Positions 39,839 through 49,705 are shown, numbered from the stretch's first letter. The stretch is DNA of 64,000 nucleotides from Klebsiella sp. RHBSTW-00484 (GCF_013705725.1 NZ_CP055481.1:3472001-3536000); one strand, 5' to 3'. Numbers and translations: made by a program. Notes: generated from the sequence alone by a model not told the origin.

Positions 39839-40477
39839 TCAGAACCGGTATCCCGCAGAGAACATAAACACCCACGGATCCAGGCGGGTACTGACTTTCT
39901 GGTCCACGCCGCCGGCTTTGAATTTCACATCGGTGTCGATATCCATGTACCACACCGACATGTTAATCAGCCAGTCACGGTTGATCAGGTAATCCATACC
40001 GACCTGACCCGCAGCACCCCAGGAATCTTTCAGGCTCAAATCGGAAATCCCCTGATTTTTACCATTGTCGTTCACACCTTCGTCAAAGAAGGTGGTGTAG
40101 TTGATACCCACGCCAACGTATGGACGCAGCTTGCTGCTGGAATCGCCAAAGTACCACTGCGCCATTAAGGTCGGCGGTAAATGGTGAACGGTGGCAATAT
40201 TACCGGTTGCAGCGGTGCCAATCTTATGACGGAACGGCGTCGCGGCCAGCAGCTCAACCCCGATATTATCGGTTGCCATATAGGTAAAGGTCAGGCCAAG
40301 CTGTGTGTTATTGCTGACGCTAAAGCCCCCTAAGCTTCCCAATGTACCGCCCGCCCCTTCCGTTGGCCTTACCGTTGCCGAACCTGCGCGAAGAAAAAAT
40401 TCACCAGCTTCATGCGCCCAGACGCTGCTGCTGGAAAGAGTGCTCAAAATAACAAATGCCGCTGCTAACTTTTTCAT
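39839..40477 (-). CDS. ompW: Outer membrane protein OmpW
   Basis: An 8-stranded beta-barrel of 212 residues, the same length as E. coli OmpW. It starts MKKLAAAFVILSTLSSSSVWAHE, given here as MKKLAAAFVILSTLSSSSVW plus cleavage after Ala, with GAGG before the ATG. The C-terminal Phe (FSAGYRF) is the usual barrel sorting signal. It takes up small hydrophobic molecules and serves as a colicin S4 receptor in E. coli. The prophage is inserted just beyond its stop codon and leaves the coding part intact. Confidence 0.96.
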   Translation of the reverse strand: MKKLAAAFVILSTLSSSSVWAHEAGEFFLRAGSATVRPTEGAGGTLGSLGGFSVSNNTQLGLTFTYMATDNIGVELLAATPFRHKIGTAATGNIATVHHLPPTLMAQWYFGDSSSKLRPYVGVGINYTTFFDEGVNDNGKNQGISDLSLKDSWGAAGQVGMDYLINRDWLINMSVWYMDIDTDVKFKAGGVDQKVSTRLDPWVFMFSAGYRF

Positions 40478-40790
40478 ATCCACTTCCTCATTATGGTTAT
40501 TCAGCGCAAGAATATACCTACAATGAAGTATGTTTGATCCAACACAGATCACACAAAGTCGGAAAATTTAACATTTATTGATCCAGATTAATTTTCACTT
40601 TTTTCATATAACTAGCGATAAACATACTGTATCAATTTTCTGTTTTTACTGGAGCTAAGGCGATGGACCGCTGATTGTGCCTTCTATTTACAAAGATATA
40701 CTTAGCGCGCAGGAGCAGAGACTGCTACCCAGGCACGATTTGCGGTACAATCGCCGGCTAGTTAACACCTGCAAGACTCAAGGAGAATGC
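40478..40790. promoter_or_regulatory. Divergent ompW/yciC intergenic region
   Basis: A 313-base AT-rich interval without a convincing gene. It must hold the ompW promoter (minus) and the yciC promoter (plus). The stretch TTTGATCCAACACAGATCAC near 40530-40550 is loosely like a CRP or FNR site; an exact match was not found. Confidence 0.45.
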
Positions 40791-41534
40791 ATGTCTATCA
40801 CGGCGCAGTCCGTCTACCGTGACACCGGAAACTTTTTCCGTAATCAGTTCGTCACTATTTTGCTGATTGCATTGTTGTGCGCGCTTATTACGGTAGTACT
40901 TGGCCATGCCTTTTCACCCAGTGAAGAGCAATTATCGATTCTGAGCGAAGGCGATAGCCTGACGGGTAGCGTCGGGTTGTTCGAGCTGGTGCAAAGTATG
41001 ACGCCGGAACAGCAGCAGGTCCTGCTACGAGCTTCGGCAGCCTCTACATTCTCTGGACTGGTGGGCAATGCGATCCTTGCGGGCGGCGTTCTGCTGATGA
41101 TTCAGATGATCTCCGCAGGTCAACGCGTCAGTGCCTTACGTGCGATTGGTGCTTCTGCGCCAGTGCTGCCAAAGCTGCTGCTGCTGATCCTGCTCACGAC
41201 TTTTGTTGTGCAAATGGGGATGATGCTGGTGGTGGTGCCTGGCGTGCTGCTAGCGATCGTCTTTTCATTCGCGCCAATTATGCTGGTACAGGACAAAATG
41301 GGTGTTTTCAGCGCCCTGCGCAGCAGTATGCGTCTGGCATGGGCCAATATTCGCCTGGTTGCACCCGCGATAATCGGCTGGCTGCTGGCGAAAACCCTAC
41401 TTCTGCTGTTTGCATCCAGCTTCGCCGTACTGACGCCAAACGTTGGCGCAATCGTTATAAATACCATCAGCAACCTGATCTCCGCATTGTTGCTGATCTA
41501 TTTATTCCGCTTGTATATGCTTATTCGCAACTAA
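40791..41534 (+). CDS. yciC: Inner membrane protein YciC (UPF0259)
   Basis: A 247-residue polytopic inner membrane protein, same length as E. coli YciC. The ATG at 40791 follows AAGGAG. It starts [20 protein letters not shown] and has about six hydrophobic segments, the first at residues 20-40. E. coli YciC contributes to envelope homeostasis, with TonB-linked effects. The partner yciB follows after 51 bases. Confidence 0.95.
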   Translation: MSITAQSVYRDTGNFFRNQFVTILLIALLCALITVVLGHAFSPSEEQLSILSEGDSLTGSVGLFELVQSMTPEQQQVLLRASAASTFSGLVGNAILAGGVLLMIQMISAGQRVSALRAIGASAPVLPKLLLLILLTTFVVQMGMMLVVVPGVLLAIVFSFAPIMLVQDKMGVFSALRSSMRLAWANIRLVAPAIIGWLLAKTLLLLFASSFAVLTPNVGAIVINTISNLISALLLIYLFRLYMLIRN

Positions 41535-41585
41535 CTTAATCCGGGTCGGGCGCTCCCGGCCCATTCTGAACGACGGAATCGATGT

Positions 41586-42125
41586 ATGAAGCAGTTTCTG
41601 GATTTTTTACCGCTGGTAGTCTTCTTCGCATTCTACAAGCTCTACGATATCTACGCCGCAACGACCGCGCTGATTATCGCCACCGCCATCGTGCTGATTT
41701 ATAGCTGGGTGCGCTATCGCAAAGTCGAAAAAATGGCGCTGATTACCTTTGTCCTGGTCGCATTTTTCGGTGGCCTGACCATTTTCTTCCATAACGATGA
41801 GTTTATAAAATGGAAGGTCACGGTCATCTACGTTCTGTTCGCTGGCGCGCTGTTGTTTAGCCAATGGGTGATGAAAAAGCCGCTGATCCAGCGCATGCTG
41901 GGTAAAGAGCTGACGTTACCGCAGCAGGTTTGGTCGCGTCTGAATCTGGCCTGGGCGGTATTCTTCATCCTTTGCGGGTTAGCGAATATCTACATCGCCT
42001 TCTGGTTGCCGCAAAATATCTGGGTCAACTTTAAAGTCTTCGGTTTAACCGCTATGACGCTGGTGTTCACCTTGCTAAGCGGCGTTTACATCTATCGCCA
42101 TATGCCGCAGGACGACAATCACTAA
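41586..42125 (+). CDS. yciB: Septation-associated membrane protein YciB
   Basis: A 179-residue integral membrane protein ([20 protein letters not shown]) with five or six transmembrane helices and the C-terminal HMPQDDNH. It interacts with cell elongation and division proteins and affects envelope biogenesis in E. coli. It normally stands in a yciC-yciB-yciA row; here a siderophore receptor separates it from yciA. Confidence 0.96.
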   Translation: MKQFLDFLPLVVFFAFYKLYDIYAATTALIIATAIVLIYSWVRYRKVEKMALITFVLVAFFGGLTIFFHNDEFIKWKVTVIYVLFAGALLFSQWVMKKPLIQRMLGKELTLPQQVWSRLNLAWAVFFILCGLANIYIAFWLPQNIWVNFKVFGLTAMTLVFTLLSGVYIYRHMPQDDNH

Positions 42126-42326
42126 GTTCGCTTCGGCACGCAGTCCTGCGTGCCGTTTCTCTTCGCTTTCCCTCGCCTTCACAGAAACAATTCGTATTGT
42201 AAGGTATCTCGTCCAGAGAACGCCTTGAGTCACCATGTAGTCTGCCGTTCCCTCACGATATCTACCAGATGCTGGAAAGTTGCGGCAATTGTGAGGATTT
42301 CATGGAGATTGGCCCCTCGCAATTGT

Positions 42327-42345
42327 AATGATAATAATTATCATT
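42327..42345 (+). promoter_or_regulatory. Fur box of the siderophore receptor gene
   Basis: AATGATAATAATTATCATT is a perfect 19-bp palindrome matching the Fur consensus, 47 bases upstream of the receptor's ATG. It should repress the gene when iron is sufficient. Confidence 0.92.
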
Positions 42346-42391
42346 GATATTCTCGATCTCAATTTTTCATGACTTGATATGGATATTTAAA

Positions 42392-44572
42392 ATGAGACCG
42401 CAGAAAAATCACATCGCCACTCCCCTGGCCCTGGCCATCGCTGGTTTGCTTAGCCCAGGGGCTTTCGCCGAAGAGGCTGAATTGGATACCGAAACGATGG
42501 TGGTTCGGGGAACCGCGGAAGAAGCGCTAAAGCAGCAGCCGGGCGTCTCGATCATCACCGCGGAAGATATCGCTAAAGATCCGCCGGTTAACGACCTGTC
42601 TGAAATCATTCGTAAAATGCCCGGCGTTAACCTGACCGGCAACAGCGCCAGCGGCAGCCGCGGCAACAACCGACAGATTGATATTCGCGGCATGGGGCCG
42701 GAAAACACGCTGATTCTTATCGATGGTGTGCCCGTCAGTTCGAGAAACTCGGTGCGCTATAGCTGGCGCGGCGAGCGCGATACCCGCGGCGACAGCAACT
42801 GGGTTCCGCCGGAAATGGTCGAGCGTATCGAAGTTCTGCGCGGCCCCGCGGCTGCTCGCTACGGCTCTGGCGCTGCAGGCGGCGTGGTCAATATCATCAC
42901 CAAGCGCCCGACCAACGACTGGCATGGCTCGCTCTCGCTCTATACCAATCAGCCGGAAAATAATAAAGAAGGTTCCACCAACCGGGCTAACTTTAACCTT
43001 AACGGACCGCTGGCCGGGGATGCCCTGACGATGCGTCTGTACGGTAATATCAACAAAACCGAACCAGACGCCTGGGATATTAACCATGCGCAAAATGACT
43101 CTTATGCCGCAGGCCGCGAAGGCGTGCGCAATAAAGATATTAACGCCCTGCTGTCATGGAAAGTGACGCCGCAGCAGATTGTCGATTTCAGCTATGCCTA
43201 CAGCCGCCAGGGCAACATCTACGCCGGTGATACGCAATACAGCAACGGCAACGTTAGCCCAAACGGACTAGTCGACTCACTGTATGGTCAGGAAACGAAC
43301 CGCATGTATCGCCAGACCTGGGGCCTGACCTATAACGGTATCTGGGATTGGGGCCAGTCTAAAGCGGGCGTCTATTACGAAAAAACCAACAACACCCGCC
43401 TGCAGGAGGGCTCTACCGGCCGCGTAGAGGGGATGATCAATAGCGATGAATACGCCACCAGCCGCCTGGAATCATGGCGTTCAACCGGCGAACTCAATAT
43501 TCCATTCAACTGGCTGGCTGAGCAGACGCTTACGCTGGGTATGGAGTGGAATCGCGATGATTTGAACGATCCGGCGTCGATGCAGGCCACCAGCGTGACC
43601 GAAGAAGTCCCCGGCACTTCCGGCAACCCGTCTGAGCGCAGCACGAAAAATAGCGCCACCCTCACCGGTCTCTATCTCGAAGACAATATTGAAGCGACGC
43701 CGGGCACCAATATTATCCCCGGACTGCGTTTTGACTATCACAACGATTTCGGCAGCAACTGGAGCCCGAGCCTGAACCTGTCGCAGGATCTGGGCGATAT
43801 GTTTAAGGTCAAAGCAGGTATTGCCCGGGTATTTAAAGCACCGAACCTGTATCAGTCCAGCGATGGCTATTTGCTGCGCACGAACGGTAACGGCTGCCCG
43901 ACCAACCTCACCGGGAATGGTTGTTATCTGCTGGGTAACCCAAACCTTGATCCGGAAATCAGTATCAACAAAGAGGTCGGCCTTGAATTTAACTTAAATG
44001 GCTACAATGCCGGTATCACCTGGTTCCGTAACGATTACAAAAACAAAATCGTCTCCGGCGCCGACGTGTTGGGCTATACCTCTGATGGGAATTATATTCT
44101 CCAGTGGCAAAACGGCGGTAAAGCGGTCGTCGAAGGTCTTGAAGGGACCCTGCTGGTGCCGGTGATTGCCGATACGCTGAACTGGCGCACCAACGCCACC
44201 TATATGATCAAATCGGAAAACAAAGATACCGGCAACCCGCTGTCCGTCATTCCGAAATATACCATCAACACCATGCTCGACTGGCAGGTTAACAGCAAGC
44301 TCTCAGCCAACGTGAACTGGACCATGTACGGTCGGCAGAAACCGCGCGAATATGCGGAAATTCGTAACGAGACGGGCGTACTGGCGACCAACGAAGTCGG
44401 TTCCTATTCTGTCGTCGGAATTGGCGGTAACTATCAGCTGATGAAAGATTTACGCCTGAATGCCGGGATCAGCAACCTGTTCGATAAGCAGCTTTATCGC
44501 GAAAACTCGGGCGCGTCGACCTACAACGAACCGGGTCGTGCGTACTACGCTGGCGTCACGCTCTCCTTCTAA
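42392..44572 (+). CDS. iroN: TonB-dependent catecholate siderophore receptor (IroN/FepA type)
   Basis: A 726-residue outer membrane receptor. The ATG at 42392 gives a signal peptide (ATPLALAIAGLLSPGAFAEE); a longer frame upstream has no ribosome site. The TonB box region ETMVVRG, plug motifs MPGVNLTGNSASGSRGNNRQ and GPENTLILIDGVPVSSRNSV, and the C-terminal NEPGRAYYAGVTLSF agree best with IroN (salmochelin) and then FepA. It imports ferric catecholates. No iro biosynthesis genes are near. Placement between yciB and yciA with its own Fur box suggests a Klebsiella-specific insertion. Confidence 0.88.
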   Translation: MRPQKNHIATPLALAIAGLLSPGAFAEEAELDTETMVVRGTAEEALKQQPGVSIITAEDIAKDPPVNDLSEIIRKMPGVNLTGNSASGSRGNNRQIDIRGMGPENTLILIDGVPVSSRNSVRYSWRGERDTRGDSNWVPPEMVERIEVLRGPAAARYGSGAAGGVVNIITKRPTNDWHGSLSLYTNQPENNKEGSTNRANFNLNGPLAGDALTMRLYGNINKTEPDAWDINHAQNDSYAAGREGVRNKDINALLSWKVTPQQIVDFSYAYSRQGNIYAGDTQYSNGNVSPNGLVDSLYGQETNRMYRQTWGLTYNGIWDWGQSKAGVYYEKTNNTRLQEGSTGRVEGMINSDEYATSRLESWRSTGELNIPFNWLAEQTLTLGMEWNRDDLNDPASMQATSVTEEVPGTSGNPSERSTKNSATLTGLYLEDNIEATPGTNIIPGLRFDYHNDFGSNWSPSLNLSQDLGDMFKVKAGIARVFKAPNLYQSSDGYLLRTNGNGCPTNLTGNGCYLLGNPNLDPEISINKEVGLEFNLNGYNAGITWFRNDYKNKIVSGADVLGYTSDGNYILQWQNGGKAVVEGLEGTLLVPVIADTLNWRTNATYMIKSENKDTGNPLSVIPKYTINTMLDWQVNSKLSANVNWTMYGRQKPREYAEIRNETGVLATNEVGSYSVVGIGGNYQLMKDLRLNAGISNLFDKQLYRENSGASTYNEPGRAYYAGVTLSF

Positions 44573-44672
44573 ACCTCTACGCCCGCATTAGCGGGCGTCT
44601 CCCCCTATTCTCTCCACGCCCTTTTCATAGTAGCATCGCGCCTGATCATCTTTGACGAGTACAGAGTAGAGA

Positions 44673-45071
44673 ATGACGACAACAGATCTCGCGCCGAAGG
44701 GCGAATTGGTTTTACGCACCCTGGCGATGCCAGCGGATACCAACGCCAACGGCGATATTTTTGGCGGCTGGCTAATGTCGCAAATGGATATCGGCGGCGC
44801 CATTATGGCGAAAGAAATTGCCCATGGTCGCGTGGTGACCGTACGCGTCGACGGCATGACCTTTTTACGTCCGGTCGCGGTCGGCGATGTGGTGTGTTGC
44901 TACGCCGACTGCGTGAAGCGCGGCAATACCTCGGTAACTATCAATATGGAAGTGTGGGTGAAAAAAGTGTCGTCTGAGCCAATCGGCCAACGCTACAAGG
45001 CAACCGAAGCGCTGTTTATCTATGTTGCGGTGGATAACCAGGGCAAACCGCGCGCGCTGCCTGCCCAATAA
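44673..45071 (+). CDS. yciA: Acyl-CoA thioesterase YciA
   Basis: A 132-residue hotdog-fold thioesterase (MTTTDLAPKGELVLRTLAMP). The catalytic-site segment ANGDIFGGWLMSQMDIGGA, with the conserved Asp, and VVTVRVDGMTFLRPVAVGDV are present. It hydrolyses many acyl-CoAs. In E. coli tonB follows; here it is followed by a bidirectional terminator and yniB. Confidence 0.96.
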   Translation: MTTTDLAPKGELVLRTLAMPADTNANGDIFGGWLMSQMDIGGAIMAKEIAHGRVVTVRVDGMTFLRPVAVGDVVCCYADCVKRGNTSVTINMEVWVKKVSSEPIGQRYKATEALFIYVAVDNQGKPRALPAQ

Positions 45072-45076
45072 TGCAG

Positions 45077-45102
45077 ATAGCCCGGCAAACTCGCCGGGCT
45101 AT
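45077..45102. terminator. Bidirectional terminator between yciA and yniB
   Basis: Stem ATAGCCCGGC/GCCGGGCTAT with a six-base loop in the interval between two convergent genes. Confidence 0.8.
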
Positions 45103-45106
45103 CTGT

Positions 45107-45643
45107 TTACAGGAAACCGAGTAAAGAAAAGAAGAAGTAGCCGATCACGAGGGTAATCACCGGCAGCACGTACAGCGGGAAATACTGCACCAGAATAGTA
45201 TGACGCGGCACCACCACACGTTCGGCGATCTGCTCGCGCGTCAGCCCTTCCGTCCCTTTGGCCTGCTCAAGAATCAGCTGATCCTCAACCCCCTCACGCA
45301 GAAACTTAGCCTGACGGCTCATCCGCGCGCCGGATGCCTGCAGCGCCATCCCGACAAAGATCAGGATATAGATAATCCAGAAGCCGATATTCATGCCGTG
45401 CTTAAAGTCCGGAAGCGGCGAGTTGTACCAAAAGAAATTCAGGAACGGCGTATTGAAGCGCACCATCTCGATCATCACGTGCGCAAAATCCATCATCACC
45501 GCATCAATCCCCGGCTTTTTCTCGCTGTGCTCGTACATAAACTTCAGCACCGAAATCAGCGTCGAGATAACTGCCGGAATAAACACCACCCACCCCAAAA
45601 TACGTTTAAGTACTGCAATGCGTCCAGCTTGTTGATACGTCAT
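45107..45643 (-). CDS. yniB: Inner membrane protein YniB
   Basis: A 178-residue membrane protein (MTYQQAGRIAVLKRILGWVV) with about four hydrophobic segments, including GFWIIYILIFVGMALQASGA and the C-terminal LPVITLVIGYFFFSLLGFL. It matches E. coli YniB in length. The function is unknown. It is divergent from hxpB as in E. coli. Confidence 0.93.
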   Translation of the reverse strand: MTYQQAGRIAVLKRILGWVVFIPAVISTLISVLKFMYEHSEKKPGIDAVMMDFAHVMIEMVRFNTPFLNFFWYNSPLPDFKHGMNIGFWIIYILIFVGMALQASGARMSRQAKFLREGVEDQLILEQAKGTEGLTREQIAERVVVPRHTILVQYFPLYVLPVITLVIGYFFFSLLGFL

Positions 45644-45917
45644 GGGTTCCCCTTGTTAAGACGCTCTAGCCACTCTAAGAACCTATCTCAGGCTATTTCA
45701 CTTGCCACTTTGGACCAGGGCAGTGCTCAAAATCCTCACGTACTTCATGTACGCTCCGGTTTCTGCGCGCTGTCCGTGTCCAAATTGGCTGCGCCAATAA
45801 CGCCTGGTGGTATACGCTCTAAGTCTACCTTCGTCGGCGAATTTCGCCCAATAATGCGCGGTATGATATACCATGAGTGCCAATTCGTTATCTACTTACG
45901 CTACAGGAGAGGGACTT

Positions 45918-46586
45918 ATGTCAGCCAGGCGACAGATTCATGCCGCGATTTTTGATATGGATGGATTACTGATTGATTCCGAACCGCTATGGGATAAGGC
46001 AGAGCTGGAGGTGATTGCAAGCCTCGGAGTGGATATTAGCCGCCGCAGTGAAATGCCCGATATTCTGGGGCTACGCATCGATTTAGTCGTCGACCTGTGG
46101 TTTGCCCAGCAGCCGTGGAAAGGCCCGGATCGCGCCGAAGTGACCGCGCGAATTATCAACCGCGCTATCCAACTGGTTGAAGAAGCACGTCCGCTCCTGC
46201 CCGGCGCGCGGGAAGCGGTGGCGATGTGTAAAGCGCAGGGACTGAAAATCGGCCTGGCCTCAGCATCACCGCTGCGGATGCTGGAAAAAGTCCTCACCAT
46301 GTTTGAGCTGCGCGACCAGTTTGATGCACTCGCTTCCGCCGAAATGCTGCCGTTCAGCAAACCGCATCCGCAGGTTTATCTGAACTGTGCGGAAAAACTT
46401 GGCGTCAGCCCTCTGAACTGCGTGGCGCTGGAAGATTCTGTCAACGGCATGATTGCCAGCAAAGCGGCGCGGATGCGCTCTATTGTCGTGCCTGAAGAAG
46501 AGAATAGCCGCGATCCTCGCTTTGTGCTGGCCGATGTGAAGCTAACGAGCCTGCAATCCCTCACCCTGACCGACCTGCTCGGCTAA
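45918..46586 (+). CDS. hxpB: Hexitol/2-deoxyglucose-6-phosphate phosphatase HxpB (YniC)
   Basis: A 222-residue HAD-family sugar phosphatase starting MSARRQIHAAIFDMDGLLID at 45918, behind AGGAGAGGG. The HAD motifs are FDMDGLL (nucleophile Asp), LASASP, Lys in FSKPHPQ, and ALEDSVNG. In E. coli it dephosphorylates 2-deoxyglucose-6-phosphate and sorbitol- and mannitol-phosphates. The 274 bases upstream hold no gene, only a small hairpin CGTAC/GTACG near 45739-45753. Confidence 0.95.
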   Translation: MSARRQIHAAIFDMDGLLIDSEPLWDKAELEVIASLGVDISRRSEMPDILGLRIDLVVDLWFAQQPWKGPDRAEVTARIINRAIQLVEEARPLLPGAREAVAMCKAQGLKIGLASASPLRMLEKVLTMFELRDQFDALASAEMLPFSKPHPQVYLNCAEKLGVSPLNCVALEDSVNGMIASKAARMRSIVVPEEENSRDPRFVLADVKLTSLQSLTLTDLLG

Positions 46587-46735
46587 GCCCTCCAGTGATA
46601 ATGGGATAGCAATCTTATCCCATTATCACAAAATTAAAACACCGTTTCATTTTTAATTGTTTTTTCCTCCTCCGCCCTCTATGCTTGTCCTCAATGGCGT
46701 TATTTAACGCATGAAATCAGAATACAGAGGTGCAT

Positions 46736-47497
46736 ATGGTACTGAACGCCTTTGACCTTACGGGTAAGGTCGCTATCGTAACGGGTTGTGATACCGGACT
46801 CGGCCAGGGCATGACGCTGGGCCTTGCGCAAGCCGGGTGCGATATCGTCGGGGTCAATCGTAGAATTCCCCATGAAACGGCGGAAAAGGTTCAGGCGTTG
46901 GGCCGACGCTTCACCGCTATCCAGGCCGATTTGAGTCACCAGGATGAGATTGGCTCGATTGTCACTCAGGCCGTTGCTGCGATGGGCAGAGTCGATATTC
47001 TGGTCAACAACGCTGGCACAATCCGCCGCACCGATGCGCTCGATTTTTCAGAAAAAGATTGGGATGACGTCCTGAATCTGAATCTGAAATCGGTCTTTTT
47101 TCTTTCGCAAGCGGTCGCCCGGCAGTTTATTCAGCAAGGCGATGGCGGAAAAATCATTAACATCGCTTCAATGCTCTCCTTTCAGGGCGGCATTCGGGTT
47201 CCTTCATATACCGCCTCAAAAAGCGGTGTTCTCGGCATTACTCGCCTGATGGCTAATGAATGGGCGGGACACCGCATCAACGTTAACGCCATCGCGCCGG
47301 GATATATGGCGACCAACAACACTCAGCAATTACGTGACGATGCCGAGCGCAGTAAAGAGATCCTCGACCGCATTCCTGCCGGGCGCTGGGGCGTTCCGGA
47401 TGACCTGCAAGGGCCGGTGGTATTCCTCGCCTCTAAGGCAGCAGATTACGTCAGTGGCTATACTCTGGCGGTTGACGGAGGCTGGCTGGCACGTTGA
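46736..47497 (+). CDS. kduD: KduD-type short-chain dehydrogenase
   Basis: A 253-residue SDR closely resembling 2-dehydro-3-deoxy-D-gluconate 5-dehydrogenase. The ATG at 46736 follows AGAGGTG. The NAD-binding motif VTGCDTGLGQGM, NNAG, the catalytic Ser in ASMLSFQ and Tyr-x3-Lys in YTASK are complete; the C-terminus FLASKAADYVSGYTLAVDGG is typical. In E. coli kduD stands beside kduI in pectin/uronate breakdown; here it is alone, so this may be a second copy with a different physiological role. Confidence 0.88.
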   Translation: MVLNAFDLTGKVAIVTGCDTGLGQGMTLGLAQAGCDIVGVNRRIPHETAEKVQALGRRFTAIQADLSHQDEIGSIVTQAVAAMGRVDILVNNAGTIRRTDALDFSEKDWDDVLNLNLKSVFFLSQAVARQFIQQGDGGKIINIASMLSFQGGIRVPSYTASKSGVLGITRLMANEWAGHRINVNAIAPGYMATNNTQQLRDDAERSKEILDRIPAGRWGVPDDLQGPVVFLASKAADYVSGYTLAVDGGWLAR

Positions 47498-47555
47498 TGA
47501 TTTTGTGACATAGAGTTACACCGTCACCTCTTCCGCACACTGTATAAAAACCCTA

Positions 47556-47575
47556 TACTGTATGAATTGACAGTT
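47556..47575 (+). promoter_or_regulatory. LexA box upstream of ydjM
   Basis: TACTGTATGAATTGACAGTT carries CTGT-N8-ACAG, 15 bases before the ydjM start. A degenerate copy (CTGTATAAAAACCC) lies just upstream. E. coli ydjM is a known SOS gene. Confidence 0.9.
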
Positions 47576-47589
47576 TAGGGTTTCTTATC

Positions 47590-48180
47590 ATGACGGCGGA
47601 AGGTCACCTTCTCTTTTCTATCGCCTGTGCGGTATTTGCGAAAAACGCGGAATTAACCCCCGTGCTGGCCCAGGGGGACTGGTGGCATATTGTCCCTTCC
47701 GCAATTTTGACCTGCCTGCTGCCCGACATCGATCACCCTAAGTCATTTCTCGGGCAGCGTTTACGCTGGATTTCAAAACCGATAGCCCGCGCCTTTGGTC
47801 ATCGCGGCTTCACCCATAGCCTGCTGGTAGTCTTCGGCGCTCTTGCGCTGTTCTCGTTAAAAGTGCCCGATGGCTGGATAATCCCGGCGGACGCTGTCCA
47901 GGGGCTGGTGCTGGGCTATCTCAGCCATATCCTTGCCGACATGCTGACTCCTGCGGGAGTGCCGCTGCTTTGGCCCTGCCGCTGGCGCTTTCGCTTACCT
48001 ATCCTCGCGCCGCGTAAAGGCAACCAGCTAGAGCGCGCGCTGTGTATGGCGCTCTTCATCTATGCGGTGTGGATGCCGCAGACTTTTGCCGATAATAGCG
48101 CCGTGCGCTGGTCATCGAGCATGATTAACACGCTGCAAACCACCTTTAATCGATTTATTAGTCACCAGGCAGGACAATAA
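47590..48180 (+). CDS. ydjM: Membrane-bound metal-dependent hydrolase YdjM
   Basis: A 196-residue protein of the YdjM/LexA-regulated membrane hydrolase family (MTAEGHLLFSIACAVFAKNA). Metal-ligand-like motifs HL near the N-terminus, PDIDHPKS, GHRGFTHS and HILADMLTPAG are all present among about four membrane segments. It is SOS-induced; the physiological substrate is unknown. RNA starts are set by the LexA box just upstream. Confidence 0.94.
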   Translation: MTAEGHLLFSIACAVFAKNAELTPVLAQGDWWHIVPSAILTCLLPDIDHPKSFLGQRLRWISKPIARAFGHRGFTHSLLVVFGALALFSLKVPDGWIIPADAVQGLVLGYLSHILADMLTPAGVPLLWPCRWRFRLPILAPRKGNQLERALCMALFIYAVWMPQTFADNSAVRWSSSMINTLQTTFNRFISHQAGQ

Positions 48181-48313
48181 ATAAGCAAACTATCTATTTT
48201 GTTATAATCAATTCCATTTGGATATAAGTAACGAATAACGCCTTCTGCTACCCTTGCCGTCATAAGAGTTGGTTATTGACCAACCCGGTAAAAAAGATAT
48301 CAGGAGAACGGGG

Positions 48314-49705
48314 ATGAATTTTCCATTAATAGCGAACGTTATCGTGTTCGCGGTTTTGCTGTTGGCGCTTGCTCAAACCCGCCACAAACAGTGGAGCCTC
48401 GCTAAAAAAGTACTGGTCGGTCTGGTTATCGGCGTTATTTTCGGCCTGGCGCTGCAATTTATCTATGGTTCCGACAGCCAGGTGCTGAAGGATTCTATCC
48501 AGTGGTTCAATATCGTCGGCAACGGCTATGTTCAGCTACTGCAAATGATCGTTATGCCGCTGGTCTTCGCCTCTATCCTGAGCGCGGTCGCCCGTCTGCA
48601 TAACGCTTCACAGCTGGGTAAAATCAGCTTTTTGAGCATTGGTACTCTGCTTTTCACCACGCTGATTGCAGCACTGGTCGGTGTTTTGGTCACCAATCTG
48701 TTTGGCCTGACCGCTGAAGGGCTGGTGCAAGGCAGCGCGGAAACCGCTCGTCTTAACGCCATTCAGAGCAACTATGCCGGTAAAGTGGCGGACCTGAGCG
48801 TCCCGCAAATGGTGCTCTCTTTCATACCAAAAAACCCGTTTGCTGACCTGACCGGCGCGAACCCAACGTCGATTATCAGTGTGGTTATCTTCGCGGCATT
48901 CCTTGGCGTCGCAGCGCTGAAGTTGCTGAAAGATGACATTGCCAAAGGCCAGCGCGTGCTCACCGCCATCGACACGCTGCAAAGCTGGGTTATGAAGTTA
49001 GTCCGTCTGGTTATGCAGTTAACGCCGTATGGCGTGCTGGCGCTGATGACCAAAGTGGTTGCGGGCTCTAACCTGCAGGACATCATCAAGCTCGGCAGCT
49101 TCGTTATCGCCTCGTATCTCGGCCTGGGCATTATGTTCGTGGTGCACGGCCTGCTGCTGGCAGTGAACGGCGTGAGCCCGCTGAAGTACTTCCGCAAAGT
49201 GTGGCCGGTGCTGACCTTCGCCTTCACCAGTCGTTCCAGTGCGGCTTCTATTCCGCTGAACGTCGAAGCGCAAACTCGCCGTCTCGGCGTACCGGAATCT
49301 ATCGCCAGCTTCTCAGCATCATTCGGCGCGACCATTGGTCAGAACGGTTGTGCGGGTCTTTACCCGGCGATGCTGGCAGTCATGGTCGCTCCGACCGTCG
49401 GTATCAACCCGTTCGATCCGCTATGGATTGCCACCCTGGTGGGCATTGTCACCGTCAGTTCCGCAGGCGTTGCGGGCGTTGGCGGCGGCGCAACTTTTGC
49501 CGCGCTGATCGTCCTGCCGGCAATGGGTCTGCCAGTGACGCTGGTGGCGCTGTTAATTTCAGTTGAACCACTGATTGATATGGGTCGTACCGCGCTGAAC
49601 GTCAGCGGTTCAATGACCGCCGGTACCCTGACCAGTCAGTGGCTGCGTCAAACCGACAAAACCATTCTTGATAGCGAAGAGGATGCCGAACTGGCCCACC
49701 GCTAA
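48314..49705 (+). CDS. tcyP: L-cystine transporter TcyP (YdjN)
   Basis: A 463-residue sodium/dicarboxylate-type symporter, same length as E. coli YdjN. The ATG at 48314 follows AGGAG and gives [20 protein letters not shown]. Signature segments of the family are [40 protein letters not shown] and [17 protein letters not shown]. It imports cystine and related sulphur compounds. A strong terminator follows. Confidence 0.96.
   Translation: MNFPLIANVIVFAVLLLALAQTRHKQWSLAKKVLVGLVIGVIFGLALQFIYGSDSQVLKDSIQWFNIVGNGYVQLLQMIVMPLVFASILSAVARLHNASQLGKISFLSIGTLLFTTLIAALVGVLVTNLFGLTAEGLVQGSAETARLNAIQSNYAGKVADLSVPQMVLSFIPKNPFADLTGANPTSIISVVIFAAFLGVAALKLLKDDIAKGQRVLTAIDTLQSWVMKLVRLVMQLTPYGVLALMTKVVAGSNLQDIIKLGSFVIASYLGLGIMFVVHGLLLAVNGVSPLKYFRKVWPVLTFAFTSRSSAASIPLNVEAQTRRLGVPESIASFSASFGATIGQNGCAGLYPAMLAVMVAPTVGINPFDPLWIATLVGIVTVSSAGVAGVGGGATFAALIVLPAMGLPVTLVALLISVEPLIDMGRTALNVSGSMTAGTLTSQWLRQTDKTILDSEEDAELAHR

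Noticed and set aside
45698..45883. 61-codon minus-strand frame between yniB and hxpB
   Set aside because: No ribosome site and it covers the hxpB promoter; the region looks non-coding with a small CGTAC/GTACG hairpin.
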